Shown: positions 34,998 through 44,952 of the stretch, piece by piece
Position numbering within the stretch: the stretch's first letter is position 1
Layout: each line of letters opens with the position of its first letter
Source: JADHUC01 sp964623055
Lineage (GTDB): Bacteria; Planctomycetota; Planctomycetia; Pirellulales; Pirellulaceae
Direction: 5' to 3'
NCBI GenBank assembly: GCA_964623055.1
Contig: CAZURK010000032.1
Span: 10,295 to 74,294, forward strand
Length of the DNA: 64,000 nucleotides
Made by a program: the position numbers and the translations under genes
The notes under the pieces: generated by a model
What the model saw: the letters and a program-made list of their open reading frames with translations, nothing else
Databases searched by the model: none
What the model was told of the DNA's origin: nothing

Positions 34998-35990
34998 TTA
35001 TCGTGTTGGTTCCGATCCGCCGCGTGTCTTTGGAGGACGTGCCATCAACTCCTCGATGATCTCGGCCATCTTGTCGGGCCCGTGTTTCGGCTTGACCAGA
35101 TAGTGGTTCGACTTGTCCACACGAAGATTCCAGATCACTTTGCCATCCTCCAGGCGTTCAACCCGGCCGGTCTGCTCCAATGTGAACAATTCCGGCCTGG
35201 CGATGTACAAGACGGCGACCTGGTCCCAACTGGAACGGCCTTTGGTGATCGCCGTACCCGTGCTCCACAGCCGATAGGATTCGCGTACGGGATTCGTCTT
35301 GGGGGTCCCGGGCAGCAAGCGATGCCCCGTCTTGATCTCTCTTCCACTGGGTGAGATGTAAAAGGGCATGGGCCACTTGTCCAACAGCTCTTGGCAATAG
35401 GCAGACATGCCCATCTGCTGGAAATTCCAGCCGCCGGTCCCCATGGCGACCCAGCGGTCCACTTTACTACGTACCAGTTCGGCACCGCGCGGATCGCGCA
35501 ACAAGTGAACCAGTCCGTGCGGATGCCCGACGGTGCAGATTGTCACGCTACCGTCCGGCTGCGACTCGAGGATCGATCGGTAAGCGGCGACAAGGTCGGG
35601 AGCTTTGTCCACGATGTCGTGGCCGAATCGCTTCGTATCCACGGCGATCTGCTTCGTGTACGAGTTCCGAGGATCGCCGACGTCAGTACCCTGATACTGA
35701 CCCAAAGGAAGACCTCCGCGCCCGTAGTACGTGTTGATCGCGTCACAGGTTCCAACGCCGTATCGGTTCTTACCGCTGCTGAAAACCACACCCAATATCC
35801 GCAATTCGCCAGCGTCGGCCAATGCGTGCAGGATGGCCAGCGCCCCGGCGTCGTCGCAGTCGGAACCCATGTCCGTGTCAAAGATAACCGCAGGTCGCTT
35901 GCGTTCTGCTCCGCAAAGTCCGTCAAGTTGCGCCGTCGCTATCAGGGTCATGGCCAGTGCGAAGAGGAGAGGTCGCTCTTGAATGTTCAT
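34998..35990 (-). CDS. Exported inosine-uridine-type nucleoside hydrolase
   Basis: 330 residues. A signal peptide (LFALAMTLIATAQLDGLCGA) is followed by the calcium-binding motif DTDMGSDCDDAGAL of nucleoside hydrolases, then VTICTVGHPHGLVHLL and MGTGGWN. Family members hydrolyse the N-glycosidic bond of ribonucleosides; export suggests scavenging of extracellular nucleosides, although many planctomycete members may act on other glycosides. It converges with the methyltransferase-propeller gene (63-base gap) and is divergent from the oligogalacturonate lyase gene (135-base gap with both promoters). Confidence 0.85.
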   Translation of the reverse strand: MNIQERPLLFALAMTLIATAQLDGLCGAERKRPAVIFDTDMGSDCDDAGALAILHALADAGELRILGVVFSSGKNRYGVGTCDAINTYYGRGGLPLGQYQGTDVGDPRNSYTKQIAVDTKRFGHDIVDKAPDLVAAYRSILESQPDGSVTICTVGHPHGLVHLLRDPRGAELVRSKVDRWVAMGTGGWNFQQMGMSAYCQELLDKWPMPFYISPSGREIKTGHRLLPGTPKTNPVRESYRLWSTGTAITKGRSSWDQVAVLYIARPELFTLEQTGRVERLEDGKVIWNLRVDKSNHYLVKPKHGPDKMAEIIEELMARPPKTRGGSEPTR

Positions 35991-36125
35991 GGCATGCCTT
36001 TCTCGTGGTTGAGCTGTTGTGCTTTCTCTGTAACTTGTAGTTCTTGGGCTCGTTCTGTATGACTAAACATGTTAGACGGATGATTCCGTCTGTGGAAGAG
36101 AACCAAATGGCTGTGAAGGAGTCGA

Positions 36126-37409
36126 ATGATGTCGCCGATCTCGCGTCGCCGTTTTCTTGGCTCACCGCTGGCGGTCGGAATGACTGTTGCCGCCGGATCG
36201 TCTTTGCTCCGGAAGAACGTACTGGCCGACCCGCCCGACTCGGCGGATGCACGGAGGGGGCAGGCCAAATTGGAAGTCCGGAGTCCGGCGGAATGGAAGA
36301 CGTACAAGGACTCCCAAACGGGCGTACAGGTCGTGCAACTAACCAACTACGAAGGCGACAGCCATCATTTCTATTTCACGAATCCCGGCTGGTACGATCG
36401 CGGGCGCAAGCTGCTGTTCAGTTCCCATCGTAACGAGCGCACCAACCTTTATGGCGTCGACTTGACAACGGGCCAGATCGAGCAATTGACCGACTTGGAT
36501 CCCGTGCCGTTACCGCGTGAAGTCGAGTTTTTTCGCGCCTGCAAGAATCCCGTCCGCGAGGAAGCGTATTTTTTGCACGATCTGAGTTTGATGGCAGTGG
36601 ATCTTGTCTCCAGGCGTACTCGTTGCCTTCTCGAACTCGATCCTGGTTGGTGCATCTCGATGAGCAACTGCTCGGCGGACGGCAAGCACGTGTACTTCGG
36701 AATTTGGGAAGACCTGTCGCACAAGATCCGTACCGATCTGCTGCGCGGATACGTGGGTTTCAAGGAGACGTTCGAGGCCCGGCCGAAAAGCAGAATCCTC
36801 GAAGTGGCCGTCGACACCGGCAAGGCGCGTGTCGTGTTCGAGGAGGAGTATTGGATCGGACACGTCAACACGTCGCCCACCCGGCGGAACCTCCTCACCT
36901 TCTGCCACGAAGGTCCCTGGAATCTGGTGGATCAGCGAGTCTGGGGGCTGGACGTCGACACCGGCAGAGTCTGGAAGATCCGACCCACGTCAGGCAAAGA
37001 AACCGTCGGGCACGAATACTGGTACGCCGACGGCCAGCGGATCGGTTACCACGGGCGCGACGCAAATGGCAAGCCGATGATTGGACGGATTCGTTTTGAC
37101 AACAAGGATCGTCACGAGACTTCGCTGTCGGGTCGGACCGGTCACATCTTCTCGCACGACGAGCGCTTGATCGTGGGCGACGGTGGCGGCGTGATCCGGT
37201 TGTGGCAGTACGATGGCCAGGAGTATTCTTTGCCGCGAGTCCTCTGCCGTCACGATTCAACCATGCGGACCCAGCACTCTCATCCGCACCCGCGGTTCTC
37301 CCCGGACGGAAAGTACGTGATCTTCACAACGGATCGTTCCGGCCACTGTAACGTCTACAAAGCGGACATCGCCGACTTCGAGCAGCTCCCGCTGGCGGAT
37401 ACTGGCTGA
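36126..37409 (+). CDS. Tat-exported oligogalacturonate lyase (PL22-like)
   Basis: 427 residues with a Tat signal (ISRRRFLGSPLAVGMTVAAGSSLL). A seven-bladed propeller of the oligogalacturonate lyase family follows. The metal ligand pattern Gln-x2-His-x-His is present as Q383, H386 and H388 in TQHSHPHP, an upstream His is in GHEYWYADGQ, and the catalytic-type His is in FCHEGPW. Known members cleave short pectin fragments to unsaturated galacturonate. GAAGGAG precedes the ATG. It stands alone, divergent from the nucleoside hydrolase. The family match is good; the substrate is inferred from the intact residues. Confidence 0.85.
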   Translation: MMSPISRRRFLGSPLAVGMTVAAGSSLLRKNVLADPPDSADARRGQAKLEVRSPAEWKTYKDSQTGVQVVQLTNYEGDSHHFYFTNPGWYDRGRKLLFSSHRNERTNLYGVDLTTGQIEQLTDLDPVPLPREVEFFRACKNPVREEAYFLHDLSLMAVDLVSRRTRCLLELDPGWCISMSNCSADGKHVYFGIWEDLSHKIRTDLLRGYVGFKETFEARPKSRILEVAVDTGKARVVFEEEYWIGHVNTSPTRRNLLTFCHEGPWNLVDQRVWGLDVDTGRVWKIRPTSGKETVGHEYWYADGQRIGYHGRDANGKPMIGRIRFDNKDRHETSLSGRTGHIFSHDERLIVGDGGGVIRLWQYDGQEYSLPRVLCRHDSTMRTQHSHPHPRFSPDGKYVIFTTDRSGHCNVYKADIADFEQLPLADTG

Positions 37410-37464
37410 AGCCTCGGCAATTGTCAGTAGATGGCCAAGTTACAGGAACAAGCGACACGAGGGA

Positions 37465-38760
37465 TTAGTCGTCCGACTGCATCTTCTTCACAGCGGCTTG
37501 GAGCTGCTTGACCTGTTTGGTGAGATCTTCAACCTGCTTTCGCAGCTTCTTGATTTCATCGGCCTGCGTCTTTGCTCCAGGCGTGCCGGCTTTGTCCGTG
37601 ACTACCCCCGGGCCGATCATCAACATGCGCTTGTGAGGCAACTGGAGTAGTGTCTTCCCCAGCCCCTCCTGCAACTGATCGATTTCTCTCAACGAGAGGC
37701 CCAGAGTTTTGCGGTCTGCCGGTTCGATCACTATGGTCTTCTCGTTCTTGCCTCGCAGGATGGTGAGAGACACCTTCTTTTTCTCGCTGCCGACTTTCTG
37801 AACGGCTTCAATCAACTGCTCGGCATCTTTCAGGTCCTCTTCGCCAACCTTGACCAGGATGTCGCCTTTCTTGATTCCTGCCTTCGCCGCGGGCGAACCC
37901 TCGAAGACCGAGTTCACCGCAACTCCCACGCCTTCTTCGACTCCGTACTTCTCGCGTAGCGCTTCGTCCATCTCGGCGCATTCCACGCCGATCATGTACT
38001 TCTGCCCCTTATCCTTCTCGATATCCGCATCAATCCCGATTACGATCCGCTTCTGTCGCGTCTTCACTGCCTGATCCACAGCGGCCTGGATCTTCTTAAG
38101 CAGCTCTTCATCCAGCCCTTGTCCCTTGAGTTCTATCGTTGCTTCCTTGAGCGCCTCGCGAAGTTTCTCGATCGTGGCACCTTCGATCTTGTGCTCGATC
38201 ACGCGCTCGTTGACGGAGCCATCAAGCTTCAGCGTCTGCCCGAGGACTTTGAGCTCGATGTGCTGCTTCTTGTCGTCTGCTCCCAGCACTGTGACTCGGG
38301 GAACCATTTCAATATGCCAGGCGCCGTCATCCTTCTTGATGACTCTACGTGGCGCGAGAGCGCCTTTGAGCGCCTTTTCGACCGCGGCCTTGGCTTTTTC
38401 GAGTTGCTCGCCCTTGAGGCCCGCTTCCTTCAATGCCTTTTCGATATCCGGCGACGCCCCACCCAAGGCAAACGCGTATGCCCGGACCTGTTTCTCCCCG
38501 CCGTCCGAACCACCACCGTCTCCGATCGCGAGCCTGCGAATCCGGATTTGTCTCTTCTTGCCCTCGGGAGCTTCCGCTCCATCGACGAGAATTGCCTGGA
38601 CCTTGACCTCGGCGTCGCCTTCGGCATCGGCCTTTTCCACACGCACACGAACGGTTTTCGTCTGTTCGCTCTTCTTCTCATCCGCCGCCGTTGCGGTCTG
38701 TGCGGCAAGGATGGCTAGCATTATCAACATGGCGGAAGCGGTCCAAAAGTGTCTGTTCAT
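37465..38760 (-). CDS. Exported PDZ-domain protein with C-terminal coiled coil
   Basis: 431 residues from the ATG at 38760 (GGAG 8 bases upstream; a start at 38835 would place the signal peptide too far in). Signal peptide SAMLIMLAILAAQTATAAD, then a long Lys/Glu-rich region, one PDZ domain (GVGVAVNSVFEGSPAAKAGIKKGDILVKVGEEDL, about residues 275-350) and a coiled coil (EIKKLRKQVEDLTKQVKQLQAAVKKM). No protease domain is fused. It follows the sigma/anti-sigma pair by 75 bases and is probably part of the same envelope stress or signalling regulon. Confidence 0.8.
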   Translation of the reverse strand: MNRHFWTASAMLIMLAILAAQTATAADEKKSEQTKTVRVRVEKADAEGDAEVKVQAILVDGAEAPEGKKRQIRIRRLAIGDGGGSDGGEKQVRAYAFALGGASPDIEKALKEAGLKGEQLEKAKAAVEKALKGALAPRRVIKKDDGAWHIEMVPRVTVLGADDKKQHIELKVLGQTLKLDGSVNERVIEHKIEGATIEKLREALKEATIELKGQGLDEELLKKIQAAVDQAVKTRQKRIVIGIDADIEKDKGQKYMIGVECAEMDEALREKYGVEEGVGVAVNSVFEGSPAAKAGIKKGDILVKVGEEDLKDAEQLIEAVQKVGSEKKKVSLTILRGKNEKTIVIEPADRKTLGLSLREIDQLQEGLGKTLLQLPHKRMLMIGPGVVTDKAGTPGAKTQADEIKKLRKQVEDLTKQVKQLQAAVKKMQSDD

Positions 38761-38835
38761 CAGAGTCTCCGTTTCCCGGCTCGGCCGGTGTTTGAAGGAA
38801 AGAAACATCGTCGCATGACGATGCCTTGAAGGCAT

Positions 38836-39528
38836 CTATTGTCCTCGCTGTTGCAGCGAAATCGCTCGGACTGGTACGACTAACTGGTTGCTTCCAGAGA
38901 GGCTTCCACCCAGGTATTCCGTTTGCAATTCAACGCGATACCCCCTGGGGGCTAGCTGGCGATTAATCCTTTCAATCTCCGCAGCGTAAAGATCCTCGTC
39001 CCATGCCGCGTCAGCCATCTGTGATTCGTGGTAAACGGGCACAACCAATGACTGAAGCGATGGGCCATCGCCGAAATCGATTTGAAGTCGTTCCGGTCGG
39101 AGAAACGCTTCGTCATCCAACGGCTCGGCGTCCATGTTGGTCGCGTTGGGGTCAACCTCGACAATCTGATTGTCAGTGCGATGCCCATCGCGCGATGGCG
39201 TTGCGGAACGGTTTGCCTTCCATTGACCGATCCACACTCCCGCCCCCAGCACCACTAGCAGGCAGGCAGCCATTGCGATCCGCTGCAACCAGGACATACG
39301 ATCCTTGACCGGTATCGGCTCGGATTTCGCTGGTGAAACGTTCGACGGTTTGGCTTCCGGCGCACGAACGACATCCGACCAGATCTGCTCCTCGACAAAG
39401 GCCAAAGCAACTTCCCGCCAATGCTCGGGACGGTCCTCGAGACTGGCCAGGAAGTCTCTCCGTTCGACGTCGTTCAAGACGCCGTCCACAAGTCGTTGCA
39501 GACGCACTTCGTCCAGTTCTTGATTCAT
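38836..39528 (-). CDS. Membrane anti-sigma factor-like protein
   Basis: 230 residues from the ATG at 39528, two bases after the sigma gene stop, implying translational coupling. The N-terminal cytoplasmic part (MNQELDEVRLQRLVDGVLNDVERRDFLASLEDRPEHWREVALAFVEEQ) has the helical anti-sigma layout but no zinc-binding H-x3-C-x2-C. One transmembrane segment (IAMAACLLVVLGAGVWIG, about 85-102) is followed by a periplasmic domain of unknown fold. The partner is the upstream ECF sigma factor. Confidence 0.78.
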   Translation of the reverse strand: MNQELDEVRLQRLVDGVLNDVERRDFLASLEDRPEHWREVALAFVEEQIWSDVVRAPEAKPSNVSPAKSEPIPVKDRMSWLQRIAMAACLLVVLGAGVWIGQWKANRSATPSRDGHRTDNQIVEVDPNATNMDAEPLDDEAFLRPERLQIDFGDGPSLQSLVVPVYHESQMADAAWDEDLYAAEIERINRQLAPRGYRVELQTEYLGGSLSGSNQLVVPVRAISLQQRGQ

Positions 39529-39530
39529 CG

Positions 39531-40094
39531 TTATGCCTCGACGACGCCGAGTTGGCGTAGCCGCGCGCGAAGTCGTTTTTTTGCACGCAGCAAACGGTAC
39601 TCGACGGCACCGAATCCTACTCCCAAGTGTTCGGCCAGTTGACGGTAGTTCCACTTCTCCGTGTACTTCAACAAGAGGATCTGGCGATCCTGCGAACAGA
39701 GCTGCTTCAGAGCGGCTCTGACCACGTCGTGGACCTCTTCCTCCAAGACCCAATCCCTGGGATTCTGGATTGTCCCCTCTCCGCGGCCATTCCGACCGAC
39801 CGCATCGACTAGATTCCGGTTGCGTTGCTGTTTCCTGCGATAAGAAATGGCCTGCCGCACGGCGACACGGTACAGCCACGGGGCCACTCGGCCCGGCTCG
39901 GTCGGTTTGGAATCCTGCTTCAGCGTCGCCAACGCCACTTCCTGCATCACGTCATCCACAGCATGCGAGTCGTCGACCCGGCAGCCCACAACAGTCCGCA
40001 GCCACCGCTGGTGTTTGGCCAGTTCGATAGTCCAGTCAATCACGCAGTGTTGCCGGTCAGTGAGAGGCCGGTTTTGTGATTGCGTCGAATGCAT
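39531..40094 (-). CDS. ECF-type RNA polymerase sigma factor
   Basis: 187 residues. Region 2 is seen in DDSHAVDDVMQEVALATLKQ...PWLYRVAVRQAISYRRKQQR, and region 4 in LKQLCSQDRQILLLKYTEKWNYRQLAEHLGVGFGAVEYRLLRAKKRLRARL, which carries the promoter -35 helix-turn-helix. The length and layout are typical of planctomycete ECF factors. It heads the sigma, anti-sigma, PDZ cluster and likely autoregulates it from the 150-base gap upstream (40095-40247). Confidence 0.92.
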   Translation of the reverse strand: MHSTQSQNRPLTDRQHCVIDWTIELAKHQRWLRTVVGCRVDDSHAVDDVMQEVALATLKQDSKPTEPGRVAPWLYRVAVRQAISYRRKQQRNRNLVDAVGRNGRGEGTIQNPRDWVLEEEVHDVVRAALKQLCSQDRQILLLKYTEKWNYRQLAEHLGVGFGAVEYRLLRAKKRLRARLRQLGVVEA

Positions 40095-40247
40095 ATGACG
40101 GCCGCGTCTCGCTCTTTCCGCAAGAATAGTCGCCGCTCGGCAATGAGTTCGGGCAAGAAAATTCTACAAATCTCGCTGGGGAAACGCACTACGGTGCATA
40201 ACCCCTTGAGCCGCAACACCTTGAGTGGCAGCGAATCGCCGAGGCTG

Positions 40248-42263
40248 CTAGTCATTCGGCTTAACTCGATCGGCCGCATTCGCTGGGCCAACGCCGACGA
40301 CGAGGTCGAAGCGTCGCCCGTAGCGATGCCCATCCAACGTGACATCCAGGGCGACAATGTGCACTCCCACGGAAGCATCCCTCATCGCTTGCACGCGAAT
40401 CGGGAACGAGTTACGGCTTTCACCGTCAAGTTCACCTTCCAGCACCGAGGGCTCCACAACGATACCAGGCGGCGTGTGAATCTCGATGCGATGCGTCTGC
40501 CGAGTCTTGCGGAAGTTGCGCACGTGTACTGCAAGTTCGGCACTCTGACCGGGACGCAGCTTGGTACGGTACGGCTCGACGCGTACCCAGAACGGATCGA
40601 ACCAGTAGCGATAGTCCGAATCGGAACTCAGGGACTGAAACGCATCGCGCATCTCGTAGGACCATTTGCGGTAGCGCTCGATGAACGCCGCCGGATGGTC
40701 CATCACGAAGGAGTGCCCGCCGACCAGCAGGTCGGGTTTCAGCCGATGCAGATACTCGGCGCCGTAGATGTAACCTTCTTCAAGGATGGCGCTGTTGTGA
40801 GCCACAACGGCCTCGTGGCCGGTATGTGTGGGATCGTCAGGATTGCCGAATATGTTGTCGCCAGTGAAGGCCACCTTCCGGCCGTCGATCTGTCCGTGCA
40901 GGCACAGCGCGAACTCAGTCTGGCCGGGCATCCAGTCCACGGTGAACCGATATCCCTCCCATTCGAAGGTCTCGCCCGACTCGAAGCTGCGATCAACTCG
41001 GACCGCATCGAAGCCGCGGGCATAGGCCTGGATGGGCGCGGCATAGTCGAACCACTCGGGGTGCTGCATCTTGTCTACCATGCGATCCAACGCCCAAATC
41101 TCCGCACCCCATTTTTCGCGCAAATGCGGGGCCTCCAAGAAATGGTCGCCGTGCATGTGGGTGACGATGATTGCGTCGATGGCCTTCAATCCGAAGTTCT
41201 TCCGCAGGCCTTCCAGCGACGCATCGAGGAACTTGACGTCCAAAAGGCCGCAATCAACCACCAGCCCACGGCCGCTGTCGGCGATGATGATCCCGAAATT
41301 GGGCCAGAAGTTCTTGCGTTTGAACTTGAACAGGTGAGGCAACACCTGGACGACGTCCGACACGACCGTTGGCTTGGAGACTTTATCCTGGTACTCGGCC
41401 GAAGCGTTCCCACTCCCATAGCCGCGCACATAGAGCTTCTCCAGCCGTTGCAGCTTTGCCGCGTATTCGCGTAATTGGGGACTGGGATCACGCACGACCG
41501 GCCCGTGCGAAGGTAGCAGCCACGCGGGCTTGGAGTCGACAAGCACCTTCACCGACTTCTGCAGTGCGTGAATGCCGGAGGCAAAGCCGTAGTCCCATTC
41601 GGTGTCGAACCACGTGTGCATGCGGGCGCCGTCTAGCATCACATCGCCGCTGAAGGCCAAACGCCGTTCGCCCAATTGCAGCAAATAGGTCATCCCGGCC
41701 GGGCTGTTCCCGGGGGTGTCAAGGCACATGAACTCGAACCTGCGCCATCGCCAGGTTTCGCCCGGCTTGAACGTCCGATCCAGTCGAATGGGTTCGATGG
41801 GCGGCCGCACGTAGCTGGAACCATGAATCGTCATGGCATCGCCCAGACGGACCTTCATCTTGCGGAAGTCAGAGGGCCGCTCAAACAGAGCCCGTTCGCC
41901 GTCGGGGGCTGCGACCTTTGCGCCGGAATCCATCAACCGCGGTGCCCCTTGGCATTGCTCGCGATGATGGTGAGTGAACAGCACGCACTCCACGCGTTTC
42001 ACGCCGATGTCGTTCAGATGGTCCAATACGCTTCCATCGCCCAAGTTGATAAGCAACGCCGCGTCATCGTCGCGAAGGATGTACACGTTGCAGGTGTCTT
42101 GCCAGAGGAACAGATCAGGAAAGGCTTCCGCATCCGGCTGCCCCAGGGATCGCGCGGTCGCACCCTGCGTTTGTGGCTTGACAGGATCTGCGAACGTGCT
42201 CTGCAGATGCGTTACACCAAGGATCACCAGATACGCAAGATATTGGGTCGTACGTCTTCTCAT
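40248..42263 (-). CDS. Exported protein with two metallo-beta-lactamase domains
   Basis: 671 residues from the ATG at 42263, chosen because AAGGA lies about 9 bases upstream (ATG at 42272 abuts it). Signal peptide YLAYLVILGVTHLQSTFA. First domain: THHHREQ near residue 96, where the usual H-x-H-x-D-H has Glu and Gln at the last two positions; later SGD and PSHGP are present. Second domain: canonical THMHGDH near residue 367 with FTGDN and GGHS. The C-terminus (about 560-671) is an Ig-like beta sandwich. The second domain should be a working metallohydrolase; the first may have lost one metal. Substrate unknown. Confidence 0.82.
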   Translation of the reverse strand: MRRRTTQYLAYLVILGVTHLQSTFADPVKPQTQGATARSLGQPDAEAFPDLFLWQDTCNVYILRDDDAALLINLGDGSVLDHLNDIGVKRVECVLFTHHHREQCQGAPRLMDSGAKVAAPDGERALFERPSDFRKMKVRLGDAMTIHGSSYVRPPIEPIRLDRTFKPGETWRWRRFEFMCLDTPGNSPAGMTYLLQLGERRLAFSGDVMLDGARMHTWFDTEWDYGFASGIHALQKSVKVLVDSKPAWLLPSHGPVVRDPSPQLREYAAKLQRLEKLYVRGYGSGNASAEYQDKVSKPTVVSDVVQVLPHLFKFKRKNFWPNFGIIIADSGRGLVVDCGLLDVKFLDASLEGLRKNFGLKAIDAIIVTHMHGDHFLEAPHLREKWGAEIWALDRMVDKMQHPEWFDYAAPIQAYARGFDAVRVDRSFESGETFEWEGYRFTVDWMPGQTEFALCLHGQIDGRKVAFTGDNIFGNPDDPTHTGHEAVVAHNSAILEEGYIYGAEYLHRLKPDLLVGGHSFVMDHPAAFIERYRKWSYEMRDAFQSLSSDSDYRYWFDPFWVRVEPYRTKLRPGQSAELAVHVRNFRKTRQTHRIEIHTPPGIVVEPSVLEGELDGESRNSFPIRVQAMRDASVGVHIVALDVTLDGHRYGRRFDLVVGVGPANAADRVKPND

Positions 42264-42477
42264 CCTGCACATCCTTCTCTATTGCACTGTGCGTGCCCCC
42301 TTCAGCCGGCATGAACAGTCGAACATACGGGCTTGGCGCGTCTGGGTCAACAGACCGCTTCTGTGTATCGCGCCAGCGATTGCCCAGGCCATCACGCCGC
42401 AGATGCTAGTCGTGCCGAAGGTGATCTGCTACCTTGCGATGCGTAGAAACGTTGCTTCTCAGTTGAAGGACCCATTG

Positions 42478-44820
42478 ATGGCTGCATCCGCATTCTGTTT
42501 ACGCAAGATCCTTTTGGCGCGACTGAAATACCGTCACGCATCGATCGCGGGATACTGCGTGTTGGCACTGGCCTCGGTCAGCCTTGCCGGCGCTGCTGAA
42601 TACTACGTCGACGACGCCGCGACTTCCGCCGGCAATGGCACACCCAACAGTCCGTTTCGGACCGTTCAGCAGGCCGCATCCGTGATGCAAGCCGGTGATG
42701 TCTGTCTTCTACGCAGGGGAACGTATCGCGAGACGGTACGGCCAGCGCGTTCTGGCACGACAGACCGGCCACTCGTCTTTCGAGCATGGCAGGGCGAATC
42801 GGTTGTGATCAGTGGCTGCGAGCCGGTCACCGCTTGGCGTAAGAGCGAGGGTTCCGTCTACCGGGCGCAGGTCGCCATGACGCTGGGCCACGAGAACCAA
42901 GTGTTTGCCGGGGGGAAGATGCTTGTGGAAGCGCGATGGCCCAACTCCGGCGGGAGCATCCCCAGCAGCCTCCTTGAATTCGACACTGCGCAGATGGACT
43001 CGGGAACGACACGCACAAAGATCGTCGACAACGACCTCCCGGGACTGGATTGGCCGGGCGCGCAAGTCTGGGTCAGCAGCCACAAACGCTGGTTCTGTTG
43101 GACTGGTGGAGTGCAAGGATCGGGTCCTGGGCATCTTCGCGTCGAAGACAACTCGGATTCCAGAGGCAATCACGTCTGCAAGCCGGGCGGTCGCTACTAC
43201 GTGTTCGGCACGCTGTCGCTATTGGACCAGGAAGACGAATGGTATTACGACGCAGCAGCAGGCGAGTTGTGTTTGTGGACGGCGGGCGGAGACGCGCCGG
43301 CCGACGTCGAAGTGAAGACGCGATTGTGGGCCTTCGATTTGACCGGCCGCGAAAATGTTCGGATCGAAGGCTTGCGTCTATTTGGTGCGTCGATTCTGAC
43401 CGACGACAAGTCGGTGGGTATCACACTTGACGGTGTCCGAGCCGAGTACGTTCACCATTCCAACCGGGCAACCGAGCAGTACGGTTCGCAGGCAGAATCG
43501 GGGATTGTATTGCGAGGAGAACGGCACACGATCCGCAACAGCGAGATCGCATACTCGTCGGGGAACTGTATTGCCCTTTATGGACGAGACTGCCAGGTGA
43601 TCAACTGCTTCATCCACGACGGCAACTACATCGGATCGTATGCCTCGCCCGTGAGTTTCGGCCGTGGCGGTAGCGGGAACGTCGTCAGCCATAGCACGAT
43701 CACACGCGCCGGCCGAACCACCGTCGGCGTATCAGGTTTCCATCACAGCCTGTTGCAGTACAACGATATCAGCCATGCGGGATATCTGACCGACGATCTG
43801 GGCCTGACTTACGGAAACGGTGTCGAGGGCGGCAATTCGGAAGTCCGTTACAACTGGCTCCACGACAACATCGCCAACCGTCACAGCATGGGATTGTACT
43901 TCGACCACGGCTGCAAGAACGTGATCTTCCACCACAATGTGATCTGGAATATCAAGCAGCCTGGGATGATCAACAATCAGTACGCCAACTACCTGCTCTA
44001 CTACAACAACACCGTCTGTGATGCGCGACCAAGTTACCAATCGGCATGGGCCGCCGGGCAGGCGAAGGATCTGTACGGTTGCCGTCTGGTCAACAACTTG
44101 GGCACCAGCGGTACGCGGGTTAGAGGCGAAGGCCTCGTGACCGACAGCAATACGTGGGACTACAAGGGCCTCGACCAACGTCGGCTTCCGGCCCGAGGTT
44201 CGGAAGCCGTTGATTCGGGCCAAGTCGTGCCGACAATAACCGACGGCCACATTGGCCCAAAACCGGACCGAGGCGCCTACGAGCTTGGCGTAACTCCCTG
44301 GCGCGCTGGACACGATTTTGCCAACCCGCCCACGGCGATCGACACCACACGGTGCGAACCGCCCGATCGCAATCGAGTCCAGAACGCCGCGTTCCTTAAC
44401 GGTTCACTGGAGGCGTGGACGACGTTTGGCTCGAAGGTGCGTGTGGTGCACGATTTCCACAGCCAATGGGTCAACGACGCCAAAACGATGATGGGTGGAT
44501 ACAGCGCGGAAATAGGGCCCGGCTCCGGCGGATTGGTGCAGACGGTCGAAGGGCTTGATCCGGGCACAACCTACGAGCTGATGGCCATGTTCCGCGTTCC
44601 CGACGGCGAGTCGGCTCGGCTGAGCGTGAAAGATCATGGACAGCCGCCACAATCCGGCAATCCAATCACAGGCGGTGCGCCCCGTTGGACCAGGAGCACA
44701 CTCCGATTCTCGACCGGCCCACAATACACCAGCGCAACAATCGTCCTCGAAAGACACTCCGCTGGGCCAGGCAACGTTTACATCGACGACCCCGGATTGC
44801 AGTTGGTTGAAGCAAATTGA
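42478..44820 (+). CDS. Exported right-handed beta-helix protein with C-terminal sugar-binding-like domain
   Basis: 780 residues from the ATG at 42478 (GAAGGA 7 bases upstream); the reading frame continues upstream over the neighbouring opposite-strand gene without a plausible start. Signal peptide SIAGYCVLALASVSLAGAA, then the typical opening EYYVDDAATSAGNGTPNSPFRTVQQAASVMQAGDVCLLRRGTYRE and helix coils (NSEIAYSSGNCIALYGRDCQVINCFIHDG). Residues about 615-780 form a beta sandwich resembling carbohydrate-binding modules. Such proteins bind or cleave polysaccharides; no pectate-lyase calcium site was identified. Followed by a sialidase-like gene after 132 bases. Confidence 0.75.
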   Translation: MAASAFCLRKILLARLKYRHASIAGYCVLALASVSLAGAAEYYVDDAATSAGNGTPNSPFRTVQQAASVMQAGDVCLLRRGTYRETVRPARSGTTDRPLVFRAWQGESVVISGCEPVTAWRKSEGSVYRAQVAMTLGHENQVFAGGKMLVEARWPNSGGSIPSSLLEFDTAQMDSGTTRTKIVDNDLPGLDWPGAQVWVSSHKRWFCWTGGVQGSGPGHLRVEDNSDSRGNHVCKPGGRYYVFGTLSLLDQEDEWYYDAAAGELCLWTAGGDAPADVEVKTRLWAFDLTGRENVRIEGLRLFGASILTDDKSVGITLDGVRAEYVHHSNRATEQYGSQAESGIVLRGERHTIRNSEIAYSSGNCIALYGRDCQVINCFIHDGNYIGSYASPVSFGRGGSGNVVSHSTITRAGRTTVGVSGFHHSLLQYNDISHAGYLTDDLGLTYGNGVEGGNSEVRYNWLHDNIANRHSMGLYFDHGCKNVIFHHNVIWNIKQPGMINNQYANYLLYYNNTVCDARPSYQSAWAAGQAKDLYGCRLVNNLGTSGTRVRGEGLVTDSNTWDYKGLDQRRLPARGSEAVDSGQVVPTITDGHIGPKPDRGAYELGVTPWRAGHDFANPPTAIDTTRCEPPDRNRVQNAAFLNGSLEAWTTFGSKVRVVHDFHSQWVNDAKTMMGGYSAEIGPGSGGLVQTVEGLDPGTTYELMAMFRVPDGESARLSVKDHGQPPQSGNPITGGAPRWTRSTLRFSTGPQYTSATIVLERHSAGPGNVYIDDPGLQLVEAN

Positions 44821-44952
44821 CCGCCGTGCGCGAATGGCTTCAGGGCGGAGACTGATGATCCGTCAGGCCTGGAGAAACTACCACTGACTCGACCCAGAAG
44901 GAGTACAACCCGGCTTTGTTGTGGTAGAATTTGAGACGCGAAGGTTTTCCTC

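Noticed and set aside
40080..41474. 464-codon plus-strand frame opposite the metallo-beta-lactamase gene
   Set aside because: The minus strand contains both lactamase motifs; the plus frame is a shadow.
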